This document shows positions 1-11,559 of a DNA stretch of 64,000 nucleotides, piece by piece. A model generated the notes under the pieces. It did no database searches. It saw only the letters and a program-made list of their open reading frames with translations, and had not been told where the DNA came from. Position numbers and translations under genes: made by a program. Source of the stretch: Confluentibacter citreus (lineage in GTDB: Bacteria; Bacteroidota; Bacteroidia; Flavobacteriales; Flavobacteriaceae); the NCBI RefSeq assembly GCF_002807055.1, contig NZ_NIXN01000004.1, positions 1 to 64,000 on the forward strand, read 5' to 3'. Numbering within the stretch: position 1 is the first letter of the stretch; each line of letters begins with the position of its first letter.

Positions 1-1168
1 CGGCGCAGTTATCGGTGGCTGAGGAGCCATCGACCACGTTCGGTATCGTTACGGTGCACGCCGCTCCAAGGGCTACGTTCTGGTCAGCCTCCTTGGTGAG
101 CACTGGGTCGATATCATCCGTGACATTAATTGTAACCGTTTCAACATTGGTAAAGGTTGAAGAAGAGACGGTAAATGACAAAAGATAAACACCAACCGAA
201 GTGGGGGTGAAACTTGATGGAGGGGTTGTAATACCGTCATCTGTAATATTTCCTGATAAAGAACCTGTACTTATAGGAGTAATTGAGCCATCTGGGTTGA
301 TAATATCCCAAGAGTATGTTACACTGTCACTTTCTGTTCCTTCATATCCTCCCGTGAACGAAATAGATTCACAAGAATTTGTTATCGTTGCTGTAGCTGG
401 ATCTGTTATTTCCGCATTCAAAACCCCTCCAGAAAGTGTGACTTCCCCAAAGGTATATACGGTTGCTCCACCACCAGCACAACTTGCATAGCGACGAGTC
501 CCAATGTAAATTTCATTATTGTTATTACATGTAGAAGCAACAATAGATCCACCACTATCAATAGCAATAGCGGTAGACGCAGGTAAATTTAGTCTTACTC
601 TGGTACCAACAAAATTAAGAGTACCAGTACTAGAAATATCAATATTAGAAGAATTTAAATCGATTATATCCGGGTTTCCATTTCCTGATATATCAAGAAT
701 CAAATCTCCCTGAATAGTCAGAATGCCCATATTTGATGTGGCAATATTAGAAAGCAAAGTAATTGTATGCCCAGCTTGAATAGTCACCGTATACGTACCA
801 GAATTCTGGCCTGGGAATTCTGTAGCAGCAACCCAATCAGTTCCATCCCATCTTTCCCAAGAACCAATATTTGTCCAATCACCACTAGCAGTTGATCTAA
901 AATCACCTGTGACATCAGCAGCTACGGCAAGCGCTGTTGATGTTGAGAGGTTTTGATTGGTTTTAACACTTGAATTCTTATTGGTTTGTAACTCTTTGTT
1001 TGGAGAAAACAAATTCACAAAGAAAGAAGCAATCTTATATTGTAAATGTTGGGTTGGTAAAAAATTATAGGATGCTAAACTATTTAAATTACGTGCGTTT
1101 AAATTACAACTAATAAGTAAAATTAGCAGAAAACGAATGACTTTGATGAGAGTAATTTTTTTTATCAT
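1..1168 (-). CDS. Large secreted HYR-repeat surface protein (3' part outside the window)
   Basis: The frame is open from an ATG at 1168 through the left edge, so only the N-terminal ~389 residues are visible. The start MIKKITLIKVIRFLLILLIS is a signal peptide. Around residues 88-125 there is a DFRSTASGDWTN...SWERWDGTDW segment, a type common at the front of flavobacterial surface adhesins. Near the edge the translation reads DDIDPVLTKEADQNVALG then TVTIPNVVDGSSATDNC, which is a hyalin (HYR)-type repeat with its DNC signature. Such proteins are normally exported by T9SS, but the C-terminus is missing here, so this is inference. Function is probably adhesion or surface binding. The last ~130 bases at the edge are clearly more GC-rich than the rest of the gene. 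Confidence 0.8.
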   Translation of the reverse strand, partial: MIKKITLIKVIRFLLILLISCNLNARNLNSLASYNFLPTQHLQYKIASFFVNLFSPNKELQTNKNSSVKTNQNLSTSTALAVAADVTGDFRSTASGDWTNIGSWERWDGTDWVAATEFPGQNSGTYTVTIQAGHTITLLSNIATSNMGILTIQGDLILDISGNGNPDIIDLNSSNIDISSTGTLNFVGTRVRLNLPASTAIAIDSGGSIVASTCNNNNEIYIGTRRYASCAGGGATVYTFGEVTLSGGVLNAEITDPATATITNSCESISFTGGYEGTESDSVTYSWDIINPDGSITPISTGSLSGNITDDGITTPPSSFTPTSVGVYLLSFTVSSSTFTNVETVTINVTDDIDPVLTKEADQNVALGAACTVTIPNVVDGSSATDNCA

Positions 1169-1308
1169 ATGTAGGATTTAGTTGGGACTAAATAGCAATA
1201 TATCCGTATTTTATATCAAAGAAAATTAACCGCTTTCTTTAAAGCAATAAAATTCGATAAAACACTAAAAACGTTGATAATAAGTTTGTTAAATGCCTTT
1301 TGATTCCA

Positions 1309-4300
1309 TTACTTGATTAATACTTTTTTAGAAATGGCGCCCTTTTCGGTTTGTATCTTAATAAGATACACTCCCGCACTTAGTTGATTTGTTTTATATT
1401 CCATATAATCAAGAGTATTGTCTATATTGAATGTATTCATTGATTGCCCTAGAATGCTTATTAATTCAACTGATTTCAAATGTTTTGAAGAAGGGTTATG
1501 AATGACAATGCTTTCTTTTTCATTTGAAAAGTATACTTGGATATTTTCATTTACAACATCGTCGGTATCTAATGATTGTGAATCGGCATTTTTAAACGTT
1601 ATTTCAAAGCGATTTAAATAAGTGCCTGGAGCCAGATATACTTCATAGGGACTATTTTTTAAATGGTGCTGGATTCCTAATTCATTATCATTTAGATAAA
1701 TATCCAAATCGTTAGCGATATTTTCAAGGGCATCAATTTTAATTTTAGTGATGCCAGCTTTGTCTATTTTTATACCTAATGGAAGCAATTGTTCATTGCC
1801 AAAATTGCTAACAGCCTGAATTATAAATTTTTTGTTGTTGAAAACCCAAAATATGTCCTCTTTATTGGTTTCAATCAAAGGCGCATCATATCCAATGTCA
1901 AAGGCATTGGTAGCATTTTCATCCACACCAGCCAATAATTGACGATGATATCCTTTAGGGGAGTCGAACATTAATCTGATTTTTTCTCTTTTGTCACCCT
2001 CAGTTTCTTTTAAAGTTGTGGTCTTGGATTTATCATGGCTTGGTTTTATAAAAAATGAGGAACCCGATGCTTCTGTTTGGAAAATACGCTGGCTATTTTT
2101 AAATGTGACTTGTCCGCCAACAACAGGAGATGTTAACCCATCGTCCACTAAATTGGCATCTAAAATGGAAGACACAAAGAATCCTTGGGACACTGGGATG
2201 TATCTATCTGGAACTTTTGTCCCAACAGCGCCTGTAGCCGCAATTCTCGTATCATTTGATATGGCGGCCGTACCACCCATTAATGTATAGGTTGCATAAC
2301 CTCCTTGATATTCGGCTAAAGTATGTGTATTGCTGGCGAAATGATCCCAGAAATACAAGGCACCATTAATGATGTTGGTTGTAGCTCTACCAGATCCATC
2401 TTGTATGTGGTCTAATATAAACTCATCTGCATCCAATGCAGACGGATAGGGGTTGCCGATTAAATAATCGTTTCCTGGAGATATGGTAAGCGAAATATTG
2501 CCATTATTGGGCTTACCATTAAAAACATAATTTTGTTGTAACGTAATGGCGCCTCCCGTATTTTGAACACCTTTCATTGTAAAACCTTCACCCGCTAACA
2601 CCGTGCCTGTTCTTCTTATGTGTTGCCATTGGGAATAGGTGTTGCTAATTCTATTTGAATATTTCCATATCCAATAGTCTGCAATGCTTATGGGTGTTGT
2701 ACCGGGGTTACCAGGATTTCCATTATAGCCAGAACTTAAAAAAGTAATGTTAACAGGTGCGGCGGCAACTGAACCATCCCTTAAAACACTTGGAAGGGTA
2801 AAACTATTGTTGTTGCTGGAACTATTGCGTATGCCTACCGGCGACGACCAATAATTATATGTAAATAAATCTTTGGTGCCTTGTTGATCTCTTTCAATAT
2901 AGCCAGAACTTGTAGCGTCCAATTCGCTATCTGCTCCTTGAACTAATTGCGATTCGCCTTCCAAATCTATAAAACCATCTAATTTTAAATACCAGCTTAT
3001 ATTGAGTTCAGAGTCATTTTGAACACTGAATTCGATAGGATTAGAACTTCCATCTGTGGCATCCACAATAAGGCCCACATGTTTTTGATTTGCATTAAAG
3101 GTGACATCATCATGCGAAATTTTTACAATAGACCAATCGTAATTAACAACATCATTTCCGTTTACGCCATTTGCAGGAATATTGACGGCTAAAGGTAAAC
3201 TTCCGCTTTGTTGCGTTATAAAAGGTAGCGGTGCCGACTGTACGTCAATTATTTTGGTATTGTAAATATGGGCTCCTGTTTCGGTATCTATATTAGTTGT
3301 TGTGAGATCATCTATGATATCATCTTTATAAACATCCATTCTAAAATAACGTGCTAGCCCCGACCAATTAAGGGGTGTTATGGTGCCTTCATCTACAAAA
3401 TCTGTTACATTTTTTGGGATAATAACGCCACGGGTTATACCAGAATTATTTTCAATTTCCTGATAAATCATTTTATGCAATTCATCTTCAGATAGGGCTT
3501 TACTAAATACCCGTAGTTCATCCATATAACCATGAAAGTGTTTGTTGCCTGCAGATGATCTTCCTATAATAAAGTTTGATGTATCTGATATGCCGCCAGA
3601 AGTGTCACTAGCTTCTTCAACACCATTAATATATAGTTTGGTGCTTCCGGATTTTGTGGTTGCGGCTATGTGAGTCCAAATCCCGTCTGTAATAGCAGTG
3701 GTAGATGTAAGTGTGGTTCCTTCTACAATTAAACTTACTGTATTATTGGCATCATTAATCCTTAAATAAAAGTCCTCTTGCCCTGCAATTATTCTATCCT
3801 CATTTAGTGTATTGTTTCCGTTAGATTTGATAAAAACCATGATACTGGCTTCTCCAGAACTTATAACATTAGTGTCTTCTCCATAATCATTGCGCCCATC
3901 AAAAAATAAATGTAATTTTCGGTCTAAATCCCTTGGTGATCCAAAAATAGTGTCATCTGTATCAAACAAGTCCACAATACCATCTCTGTCCGCATCATTG
4001 GTATCATCTATAACGCCATCGTTATTGGCATCAAGATGTGCATATAAAGTTCCTGCAATATCATAAGTTGAACCATTGGACATGGTATCTAGATAATCTG
4101 GTATACCATCTAAATCGGTATCCTTAACATAATAAACGGTTCCTGTTACCGTGCCTTGACCATTATTGCCATAAGAACCAGCATAATTATTGGCAGAACT
4201 ATGAAAATCATAGATGTCCAAGATGCCATCTCCAAAGTATTCGGGCATACCATTACCGTAAACGTCTTTTTCTCGGAATGCTTCAGAGTCTGGACCATCC

Positions 4301-6624
4301 CCAACACCATCGCCGTTAATATCGCCATCCCCATTTTGGAAGTATATGTCTCCCGAATTTCCAGCGCCAGATTCATCTACGTCGAAAATGCTGTCATTGT
4401 CACTGTCCAAATCCAGATAGTCTGGTACACCATCACCATCTGAATCTATTGGTAAGTGGCCAGCAGCACTATCGTGTAAACCATCCCCATTGGCATCAAC
4501 CCAAGCAACGTCTATTTTGCCTGTTCCATTACTTAAGTGTCCTAAACCAACTTCAATAATATCTGGAATACCATCATTGTCTGAATCTAGATCAAATATA
4601 TCTGCTATGCCATCATTATCAGAATCACACAAGGTTTGCCGTATTTCGATATCGTCAATGGCTAAATCATTACCCAATCCTCCGGGAGCATCATTATAAA
4701 AAATAACTTGAAATTCATTCACGCTAAGAATTAGGTCTTCAGAAAAATTAAACCATCCATTGTCGGGATTTGCTGGATTCCATGGGTCTATATCACCAGT
4801 TTCAAAAAAAGCATCAGCGGTTCCTGGCGTGGCTAAATTATCTAATATGTTGCCATTTAAATCTTGGAATTCCACCCTAATACTTGGTCTTATACGTGTT
4901 GCTATGTCTGGATGATTCCACCTATCTAAATTGAGGGCATAAAAGCTGTAAGTAACAGGTACATTTGGTAATGCACCCGTAATTTGTGCCGTATAAAAAA
5001 CACCAGGGTCAAAAGAAGCATTAAAAACGGCCATTCTACCGTTGGTGTCTCCGGGTGTGTGGTCTTCACCAGTATACCATAAATTATCAGCCCAACTGGC
5101 AAGTTCACCATTGGGTGTTTGGTTAATGCCATCCCCATTTGCAACTTTGTAATATACCGTGTATTCACCATCGTCTAAATCGGCATCATCAGAAGCTGAA
5201 TTTGTACAATCATCACCAGTGCCATCTTCCCAACAATAATCGGTCATTGCGGCATAACTTGTATTAATAGTTGTTCTGGTAGTTCCCGTGCCGAACGTTT
5301 CTTCAAGAAATTTATAATTTACGGAATATGATGTGGGTGAAGCACTACAATTATTTTCTTCTACAGAATCAATAATACCATCGTTATCGTCATCGATGTC
5401 CTGATCATCAAACACGCCATCGTTATCACTATCATAAAATAATTGAACAGTGGTGCCTTCAATAACAAAATCGTAAACCGATTCATTGGGGTCGTTATTA
5501 TTGATGGTTACCGTACAGGTTTGTGAACCAACAGCAGTATCTGTGTACGTTATGCCGAATGTTGTTGTGCCCCCAGCAGCTACTGGAGAACTGTATGATG
5601 TTGTAATTGAAAAATTAGTGGTATTTGATAGCGTAATACTAGAAATGGTTAAACTGGCCGTGCCCGCTGTATTATCAATGGTGAAAATTCTTTGTAATGA
5701 ATTCCCGACGTTTACATTGCCAAAGATGGTTCCATCTCCGTTTTGTGGTGTTGTATCGCCATCTACTATTTCCGTAAGAACAGAGCCCCCCATGATTTTA
5801 ATTTCTGGGAATGGGGTTGTGGCAGTTCCTGTAATATTAAAATTATATGGGTTCTCATTACTATCATTGTTGGCTATGGATAATGATGCTGTTTTAACAC
5901 CAGCAGAAGCTGGGTTAAATTGAATACTAAATGTCGTACTACCGGCACTCGCAATTGTGGGATTAGGTATCGCAGTCACTGCAAAATCGGAGGCATTCGC
6001 GCCCGAAATAATAACATAAGGTGACACATCTGTTAAACTTAAGCTTGCGTTTCCTGTATTTTGAATTGTGAATGTTTTGGTTGTTGGAGAACCAACAGAA
6101 ACGGTACCAAAATTAGTATTGTCCGTAAGCGACGGTGTTGTGTCGTCGTCAAGAATCGTTACTCCATTGCTCTGTATGTTTATTTCAGGGGCTCTTACTG
6201 CTCTTATGGTAAAGGTCCAATTACCTCCATTGGAACTATTTACAGTGACTGTGGATGTGTAAGTGCCAGCTGTTAGAGTGGTTAGAGTAATATTGAAATA
6301 TATATTGTTTCCATCTTGTTTGTAAACCATGTACGGCAATGAAATGGGATTTGACGAAAGGTCTCTAATGTTAGATATGGAAAAGTTAGTAGTGTTAGAT
6401 AAAGAAATACTTGTAATATTTAAACCTGAACCATTTGAGTTATTGTCAATCTCGAAAGTTCTTGAAGTCGTATTTCCAAAATCTGTATTATCTTCAATTC
6501 GAGGTGTGATATCACCATTGGGTATTACTATATTATTTCCTTCAATAGAAATTACCTGTGCGTTCAGCGTACTGATAAATAGCAATAATATTATAGTAGA
6601 AAAAGCGAGAGTTAATTTTTTCAC
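1309..6624 (-). CDS. 1771-residue T9SS-secreted protein with choice-of-anchor-D, TSP3 and LamG domains
   Basis: Signal peptide [23 protein letters not shown] is followed by three choice-of-anchor-D (ASH/Ig-like) domains at about residues 24-390, each with a DNTDFG-like or FGNVNVG motif and an F-x-I-D/Q-N-T strand. Thrombospondin type 3-like calcium repeats ([22 protein letters not shown]) occur near 395-420 and about 690-890. A LamG/concanavalin-like domain lies at about 903-1065. The last ~80 residues form a T9SS type A sorting domain ending [20 protein letters not shown]. The protein should be exported by PorSS and held on or released from the cell surface, and the LamG domain suggests glycan or matrix binding. 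No catalytic domain is recognisable. It has its own promoter at 6664-6695. Confidence 0.9.
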   Translation of the reverse strand: MKKLTLAFSTIILLLFISTLNAQVISIEGNNIVIPNGDITPRIEDNTDFGNTTSRTFEIDNNSNGSGLNITSISLSNTTNFSISNIRDLSSNPISLPYMVYKQDGNNIYFNITLTTLTAGTYTSTVTVNSSNGGNWTFTIRAVRAPEINIQSNGVTILDDDTTPSLTDNTNFGTVSVGSPTTKTFTIQNTGNASLSLTDVSPYVIISGANASDFAVTAIPNPTIASAGSTTFSIQFNPASAGVKTASLSIANNDSNENPYNFNITGTATTPFPEIKIMGGSVLTEIVDGDTTPQNGDGTIFGNVNVGNSLQRIFTIDNTAGTASLTISSITLSNTTNFSITTSYSSPVAAGGTTTFGITYTDTAVGSQTCTVTINNNDPNESVYDFVIEGTTVQLFYDSDNDGVFDDQDIDDDNDGIIDSVEENNCSASPTSYSVNYKFLEETFGTGTTRTTINTSYAAMTDYCWEDGTGDDCTNSASDDADLDDGEYTVYYKVANGDGINQTPNGELASWADNLWYTGEDHTPGDTNGRMAVFNASFDPGVFYTAQITGALPNVPVTYSFYALNLDRWNHPDIATRIRPSIRVEFQDLNGNILDNLATPGTADAFFETGDIDPWNPANPDNGWFNFSEDLILSVNEFQVIFYNDAPGGLGNDLAIDDIEIRQTLCDSDNDGIADIFDLDSDNDGIPDIIEVGLGHLSNGTGKIDVAWVDANGDGLHDSAAGHLPIDSDGDGVPDYLDLDSDNDSIFDVDESGAGNSGDIYFQNGDGDINGDGVGDGPDSEAFREKDVYGNGMPEYFGDGILDIYDFHSSANNYAGSYGNNGQGTVTGTVYYVKDTDLDGIPDYLDTMSNGSTYDIAGTLYAHLDANNDGVIDDTNDADRDGIVDLFDTDDTIFGSPRDLDRKLHLFFDGRNDYGEDTNVISSGEASIMVFIKSNGNNTLNEDRIIAGQEDFYLRINDANNTVSLIVEGTTLTSTTAITDGIWTHIAATTKSGSTKLYINGVEEASDTSGGISDTSNFIIGRSSAGNKHFHGYMDELRVFSKALSEDELHKMIYQEIENNSGITRGVIIPKNVTDFVDEGTITPLNWSGLARYFRMDVYKDDIIDDLTTTNIDTETGAHIYNTKIIDVQSAPLPFITQQSGSLPLAVNIPANGVNGNDVVNYDWSIVKISHDDVTFNANQKHVGLIVDATDGSSNPIEFSVQNDSELNISWYLKLDGFIDLEGESQLVQGADSELDATSSGYIERDQQGTKDLFTYNYWSSPVGIRNSSSNNNSFTLPSVLRDGSVAAAPVNITFLSSGYNGNPGNPGTTPISIADYWIWKYSNRISNTYSQWQHIRRTGTVLAGEGFTMKGVQNTGGAITLQQNYVFNGKPNNGNISLTISPGNDYLIGNPYPSALDADEFILDHIQDGSGRATTNIINGALYFWDHFASNTHTLAEYQGGYATYTLMGGTAAISNDTRIAATGAVGTKVPDRYIPVSQGFFVSSILDANLVDDGLTSPVVGGQVTFKNSQRIFQTEASGSSFFIKPSHDKSKTTTLKETEGDKREKIRLMFDSPKGYHRQLLAGVDENATNAFDIGYDAPLIETNKEDIFWVFNNKKFIIQAVSNFGNEQLLPLGIKIDKAGITKIKIDALENIANDLDIYLNDNELGIQHHLKNSPYEVYLAPGTYLNRFEITFKNADSQSLDTDDVVNENIQVYFSNEKESIVIHNPSSKHLKSVELISILGQSMNTFNIDNTLDYMEYKTNQLSAGVYLIKIQTEKGAISKKVLIK

Positions 6625-6663
6625 AATAGGTTAAATTTTAGCTTGGGGCTAATTATTAGCTGT

Positions 6664-6695
6664 CAAATATATATTTTTTATCGATGTAAAGCAAA
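6664..6695 (-). promoter_or_regulatory. Bacteroidota-type promoter of the 1771-residue surface protein
   Basis: On the minus strand TTTG (6692-6695) and TATATTTG (6664-6671) are separated by exactly 20 bases. This matches the Bacteroidota -33 TTTG and -7 TAnnTTTG elements. The -7 box ends 40 bases before the ATG at 6624. Confidence 0.75.
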
Positions 6696-7193
6696 AATAA
6701 TCGATTAAATGTATTAGTAATTTTTAAAACATTGATAATCAATTATTTAATCTATAAAAAATAAATACGGTGTTCACATTTTTTAGCTATTAAAGAGATA
6801 TATTTAAAGTATTGTTTTGGGTTTGTTTAATAAAAAACGGCTATATTTAAAGTCAACTATTTGATAATTAATTAATTACAATAATTAACTTTTATTGACT
6901 TATGCATAATTCTGATTCCTAATTTCTTTATCAAATAATTTTATGATGAAAAAGAAGGTTTTAAACGCACAGATATGAACTGGTAGAAATCGCAAATCAA
7001 TACTCGAAAGTAATTTTAAAAATCATAAATTTTTTTAATATTTTTTAATAGCGATAAATTTGTTTAAACTCTTTAAAATGCTAAAAAATCCGATAAAATG
7101 TGTTGTTGAATGAGAGGTTAACGATTTACTTTATAACAAAAAATAGGGCGTGCAATTAGCACACCCTGAAAATTTCATGATATATGGAATAGA
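6696..7193. other. AT-rich intergenic region with no gene seen
   Basis: About 500 bases lie between the 3' end of the sugar dehydrogenase gene and the promoter of the next surface-protein gene. The stretch is very AT-rich, with runs of T and A and stops in all frames. I see no tRNA, riboswitch or convincing terminator hairpin in it. Confidence 0.6.
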
Positions 7194-10100
7194 TTACTTT
7201 CCTTTAATAATAATGCGATCATTTTTGAGTAATTCCCCATTATTACCAATTACTCTAATGAAGTATAATCCTTCGGACAGTCCATTTATATCTATTTTTT
7301 GTCTTTTAGCATTATCGAGAATTGTCGATTTAATTAATTGACCCGTAACATTATATAAATTAAAATGGGCTCTTCTTTCATAACCAATGTAATCAATGAA
7401 TAATTCCGAAGATGCCGGGTTTGGATAAATCTTAATATCTATATTATTTTCAACTTTTCTACTAATTGAACTTTTTGAAGTAGTATTGTTGGTACAATCT
7501 GTAATAATAACATCATCAAAATAAATTTGATCTCCTCTATTAGATGCATTACATCTTATTCGGAAGCGGGTGTTGCTTGTTAATGTTATTCCTGTTACTA
7601 ATGTTGTTTCATTATAAAAGGTACCATTATTGAAATGAACACCATTTGTCCAAGTTCTGTAAATAGAATAACTGGAACCTCCATTAGTTGAAATTTCTAA
7701 AAAGAAGTTCTCATTAGAACTTAGTGTGCTACTATAGAACGAGAAATTAACATATACCTCAGGATGGCTACTTAAATTGATATTGTTAGTGAATATGGAA
7801 GCTCCTGTTCCAAAATTTCTTAGCTGTACACAATAAATTCCACTACTTGGAAAGGAGGTTGACAAATTGGCATCTTTTCCGCCTGACATCCAATTAATTA
7901 AACCATTTTCAAAACTATTATCATCTAAAATATCTTGACAAAATGGTTCATCATCAGACGTCGCTGGATTACAATCATCATCAATACCATTTCCTGTAAC
8001 TTCTGTGGCATTTGGATTTACAGCAAAGTTGGTATCGTCGCAGTCAGCATTATTAGTTGAATAACCAGCTGGAGGCGTAGAACTACACAATAATTCTGTT
8101 ACATTACCACCAAATCCGTCACCGTCGGAATCAACAAAATATAATTGAGGCGTATTAACAGAGCTATCGTTATCATCACAGTCTGTATTGTTTGTCGCAT
8201 ATCCTGTTGGTGCTATGGAGCTACAAAGTAATTCTATAGTATTGGAACCGAAACCATCTCCATCTGCATCAATATAAAAATGTTGAGGCTCATTAACACC
8301 AGAATCATTATCATTACAATCGGAGTTATTTGTTGAGTATCCAATAGGAGCAGACGTTTCACATAAGTTTTCAATAATGTTTGAGCCAAATCCATCACCA
8401 TCACTATCTACATAATATGGAATAGGGGAACTTATAGCTGGATTATTATCATCACAATCTGTATCTGAGTTCACCCCATCATTATCTGCATCTATAGTGT
8501 CTGGTGTTGCTGGATTACAATCGTTATCAATACCATCGTATAGTATTTCTACAGCGCCAGGGTTTACTGTGGCATCATTATCATCACAATCATCAGCAAT
8601 GGCATAACCGTCACCATCTATATCGTCATCTTGTGTAGCGGGATTGCAATCGTCATCAATACCGTTACCTGGGATTTCTGTTTTAGACGGATTTATTTCT
8701 GCGTTATTATCATCACAATCATTGATTTCAGGCTCTATGGTTGAGTATTCAGGCCCTGGTGATTCACACTGTGTCAGCGAACTTACACTTCCGAAAAAGG
8801 TATCTCCGTCTAAATCTATACCGGCATACCAAATGGTATCGGGGTTTATATTTGGTTTTGTATCATCACAATCATTTGCCTGTATAAAACCATCACCATC
8901 CAAATCATCATCTAGAGTAATCGGTTTGCAATCGTTATCTATGCCATCGTATGGAATTTCAGTGTTTCCGGGGTAGGCAAGGGCTTCTGTATCATCACAA
9001 TCAGTATTGTTCAAGCTGAAACCCTCTCCTGGATCTGATGCATATGCTGTCCCTGGGTCATTGATGTCGCCATACCCATCGCCATCCGCATCCACGTAAT
9101 AGGTGGTGCCGGTGCTTTCTGGGGCACCAGTATATTCAATTTTTATAACGACTCCTGGGTTTTGTATTGTTTGAGGTGTTGTTCCCGAAGGCCCAGAGGT
9201 GCTGCCGCTGGAGTCGGTAATGGCATAGAAGGTTCTGCCGTCCGGTGCGGCGATCACGTCCCTGTATCTGTCGTTTGAGGAGTGGAACTCCTCGTATACC
9301 TGGCTTTCCAGTCCGTCTCCCGATGCGTTAAGCTTTGCCCTAAAGATGGTTCCCTTTTTAAGTGTAGGTATCAGCAGTGAGTTTCCCCAACCGGGTACCA
9401 CGCCGCCCTCATAAACGGCAATACTGGACGGTGCCACCGTTGGCCAGGCAAAGAAGCCGCCAAATGGATCTGCCAACGCGGTAGTGTTATAGGTGCCTAT
9501 AGGTGGGGCAAAATTTGGGAGTATGGCATTGTTTATGGGGTCGAACTCTGCCGTGCTCGTGGCCCCAACGGGACAGCCGTTCTCACTGAAAGGGCTACAG
9601 CTCGCTCCTGCGCTCGACCAGTTGCAGTATTGGTACGCTAGGTTGTCGTAATAGCCCGAAATGGCGGGCCAACCATAGTTCTTGCCGGCCTCGATGACGT
9701 TCAGCTCATCATCTACCTTAGGGCCGTGCTCGGATGAGTAGAGCTTGCCGTTGGATGCAAAAGCGATGCCCTGTGGGTTTCTGTGCCCGTAGGTATATAT
9801 GTGCGTTCTGAAACCTCCCAAGGTTGGGTTGTCCGCTGGGATGGAGCCATCCAGTTCAATCCTCAGTATTTTCCCCTTGTACTCGGCCTTATCGGCAATG
9901 GAGGTTGGTGTCTGTCCGCCACTTGTTGGCAGGTATTGAGATCTGATCTCATCGCAGGAGTTGTTATACTGGTTAGCCCCTTGGTCACCCGCGGTATAAT
10001 AAAGCTTCATGTCTGGACCGAATATGAGTTTGCCCGAGTTGTGGTCGTTGCTGGCATCAAAGCCTTCTAGTATGGTGGTTGCGCTTGAACTATCCAATAG

Positions 10101-11333
10101 GCCAGTTCCAGCGTTATAGGTATATCTTACAATTCTTAATTTTAGTCCACCGGAACTGTATGTGTATGCCAGATAGACAAAGTTATTTGAGGTATTGATG
10201 TCAGTGTAAAGATCGGGGTGGACTGCCATTCCCATGAGGCCATCTTGGCTTCCAGAGGTGGCGGTGGCCAGACCTGTAAGGTCGAGCATCACAGTCTTGC
10301 TTCCACCAAGTTCAGGGTCGACCTTCACGACCTTTCTGCCTAAACGTTCCGTGATCCATAGGTTGTCGTCCGGGCCATACACAATGGTATTGGGATTATT
10401 CAGTTCAAAATTGGGCGTAAGGTTGCTAACGGTCCAATCGGGACCATCGGTAATAGGGGTGTACACAATGTTATTGCAAGTGCCCGTCAAGATAATGATG
10501 TATGGGGCTTCACCACCATCGGGATCATCGTTGTCGATGCTTAGCGTGGCGGTATGCGATCCGCCTGCCGAAGTTGGACCGTATTCTACGGTGAATGTCC
10601 CAAAGGAGTTTCCTGCGATTGTGTTTGAACTGGGCTGTAATGCAATTGAGAATTCTGGATCCCCCGAAATGGTTACATAATTTGGGCCTGTCCCCTGAAG
10701 GGTCAAGGTAGCTGAAGTGGTATTTTTTATTTTGAAGGTCTCTGATGCGGTAGAACCAGGTGCGACCGTCCCAAAATCGAAGGTCCCCCCACTGTTGATG
10801 TAGCTATCGGAACCATCGGTTACATCGATCTCTGGGGTCGGTGCCACGCCCGTACCCTGTATCGTGAAGGTGTACGGCGAGTTTGTGCCATTGGAAAAGG
10901 TAACCGTGACCGTAGCTGTCTTAATCCCTGAAGAACTGGGAGTAAACGTTACAAAACGACTTATAGGGTTATCACTTCCTCTTAAATTTCCATGGTTGGT
11001 CGATAAAGGACTAAAATCATTGGAACCAGAAACGGTTACTATAATGTTATCCAACCTCTGTTTCGGGCTACCGCTACTACTTGTATTGTCTAGTATAAAT
11101 AGTAAGGTTTTGTTTTGTCCAACCTCAACATTTCCAAAGTTGGTGTTGTTACTTATTATAGGATTTGTTGATCCTGAAGTAATGGTATTGCCATTGCCAC
11201 TAACTAATAGTGTTCCTTGACAATAAATATTTGAGCTTGATAAAAGTAGGAAAATTAAATAAAAAAATTTGGTTTTTTGGTTGCTTTGTAAGCATTTAAT
11301 CATATGGTTAGTTTTATCATAAAATAAATACAT
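7194..11333 (-). CDS. T9SS-secreted PQQ-type sugar dehydrogenase with MopE-like calcium repeats
   Basis: The likely start is the internal Met at 11303 (MIKCLQSNQKTKFFYLIFLL), which gives a cleaner signal peptide than the upstream ATG at 11333. Two choice-of-anchor-D domains (about 40-285) precede a six-bladed glucose/sorbosone-dehydrogenase propeller (about 295-735) with NLWITERLGRKVVKVD, QDGLMGMAVHPD, HNSGKLIFGPD, YGHRNPQGIAF and SSEHGPKVDDELN motifs. PQQ-dependent oxidation of an aldose is the family activity. Then come eight D-C-D/N-D calcium-binding units of MopE type (about 743-1125), a jelly-roll-like segment, and a T9SS sorting domain (about 1289-1379; IYPNPASSELFIDY). The enzyme would act at the cell surface. 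The DNA for residues ~128-758 is much GC-richer than the flanks. Confidence 0.9.
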   Translation of the reverse strand: MYLFYDKTNHMIKCLQSNQKTKFFYLIFLLLSSSNIYCQGTLLVSGNGNTITSGSTNPIISNNTNFGNVEVGQNKTLLFILDNTSSSGSPKQRLDNIIVTVSGSNDFSPLSTNHGNLRGSDNPISRFVTFTPSSSGIKTATVTVTFSNGTNSPYTFTIQGTGVAPTPEIDVTDGSDSYINSGGTFDFGTVAPGSTASETFKIKNTTSATLTLQGTGPNYVTISGDPEFSIALQPSSNTIAGNSFGTFTVEYGPTSAGGSHTATLSIDNDDPDGGEAPYIIILTGTCNNIVYTPITDGPDWTVSNLTPNFELNNPNTIVYGPDDNLWITERLGRKVVKVDPELGGSKTVMLDLTGLATATSGSQDGLMGMAVHPDLYTDINTSNNFVYLAYTYSSGGLKLRIVRYTYNAGTGLLDSSSATTILEGFDASNDHNSGKLIFGPDMKLYYTAGDQGANQYNNSCDEIRSQYLPTSGGQTPTSIADKAEYKGKILRIELDGSIPADNPTLGGFRTHIYTYGHRNPQGIAFASNGKLYSSEHGPKVDDELNVIEAGKNYGWPAISGYYDNLAYQYCNWSSAGASCSPFSENGCPVGATSTAEFDPINNAILPNFAPPIGTYNTTALADPFGGFFAWPTVAPSSIAVYEGGVVPGWGNSLLIPTLKKGTIFRAKLNASGDGLESQVYEEFHSSNDRYRDVIAAPDGRTFYAITDSSGSTSGPSGTTPQTIQNPGVVIKIEYTGAPESTGTTYYVDADGDGYGDINDPGTAYASDPGEGFSLNNTDCDDTEALAYPGNTEIPYDGIDNDCKPITLDDDLDGDGFIQANDCDDTKPNINPDTIWYAGIDLDGDTFFGSVSSLTQCESPGPEYSTIEPEINDCDDNNAEINPSKTEIPGNGIDDDCNPATQDDDIDGDGYAIADDCDDNDATVNPGAVEILYDGIDNDCNPATPDTIDADNDGVNSDTDCDDNNPAISSPIPYYVDSDGDGFGSNIIENLCETSAPIGYSTNNSDCNDNDSGVNEPQHFYIDADGDGFGSNTIELLCSSIAPTGYATNNTDCDDNDSSVNTPQLYFVDSDGDGFGGNVTELLCSSTPPAGYSTNNADCDDTNFAVNPNATEVTGNGIDDDCNPATSDDEPFCQDILDDNSFENGLINWMSGGKDANLSTSFPSSGIYCVQLRNFGTGASIFTNNINLSSHPEVYVNFSFYSSTLSSNENFFLEISTNGGSSYSIYRTWTNGVHFNNGTFYNETTLVTGITLTSNTRFRIRCNASNRGDQIYFDDVIITDCTNNTTSKSSISRKVENNIDIKIYPNPASSELFIDYIGYERRAHFNLYNVTGQLIKSTILDNAKRQKIDINGLSEGLYFIRVIGNNGELLKNDRIIIKGK
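7940..9105 (-). repeat. Tandem MopE-like Ca-binding repeat array within the coding region
   Basis: Eight degenerate units encode D-C-(D/N)-D motifs, four of them followed by DGIDNDC or NGIDDDC. They are separated by YYVDADGDGYG/FYIDADGDGFG spacers. At DNA level, near-identical blocks around ttatcatcacaatc recur every 90-130 bases, so unit number could change by recombination or slippage. Confidence 0.75.
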
Positions 11334-11534
11334 TTTATTTTTTCGATGTAGACTTTATTGTTATTATTTTTTTAAAAATATTAACACTTTGTTAACAATT
11401 CAAAAATCAATAAACAGGCTTATTTTAGATAAAATTCATACAGTTTTTTTAAAACCAAAATTGTAATGAGGTTTACTCAAGCTAATAATTCTTTACTATT
11501 TAATCTCTTTGAATGACTTTCTTTAATTAATTAT

Positions 11535-11542
11535 TATTTTTG
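11535..11542 (+). promoter_or_regulatory. Probable -7 element of the HPP gene
   Basis: TATTTTTG matches TAnnTTTG and lies 17 bases before the ATG at 11560. A TTTG at 11508-11511 is a possible -33 element, but its spacing of 23 is longer than usual. Confidence 0.45.
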
Positions 11543-11559
11543 CCGCTCAAAAATGCATT

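Noticed and set aside
201-713. Plus-strand open frames opposite the HYR surface protein
   Set aside because: They lie antisense to a long, clearly coding frame with signal peptide and HYR motifs, and have no recognisable domain.
1991-6634. Several 60-145 codon plus-strand frames opposite the 1771-residue protein
   Set aside because: They are shadows of repetitive coding DNA; the minus-strand protein has a continuous domain structure.
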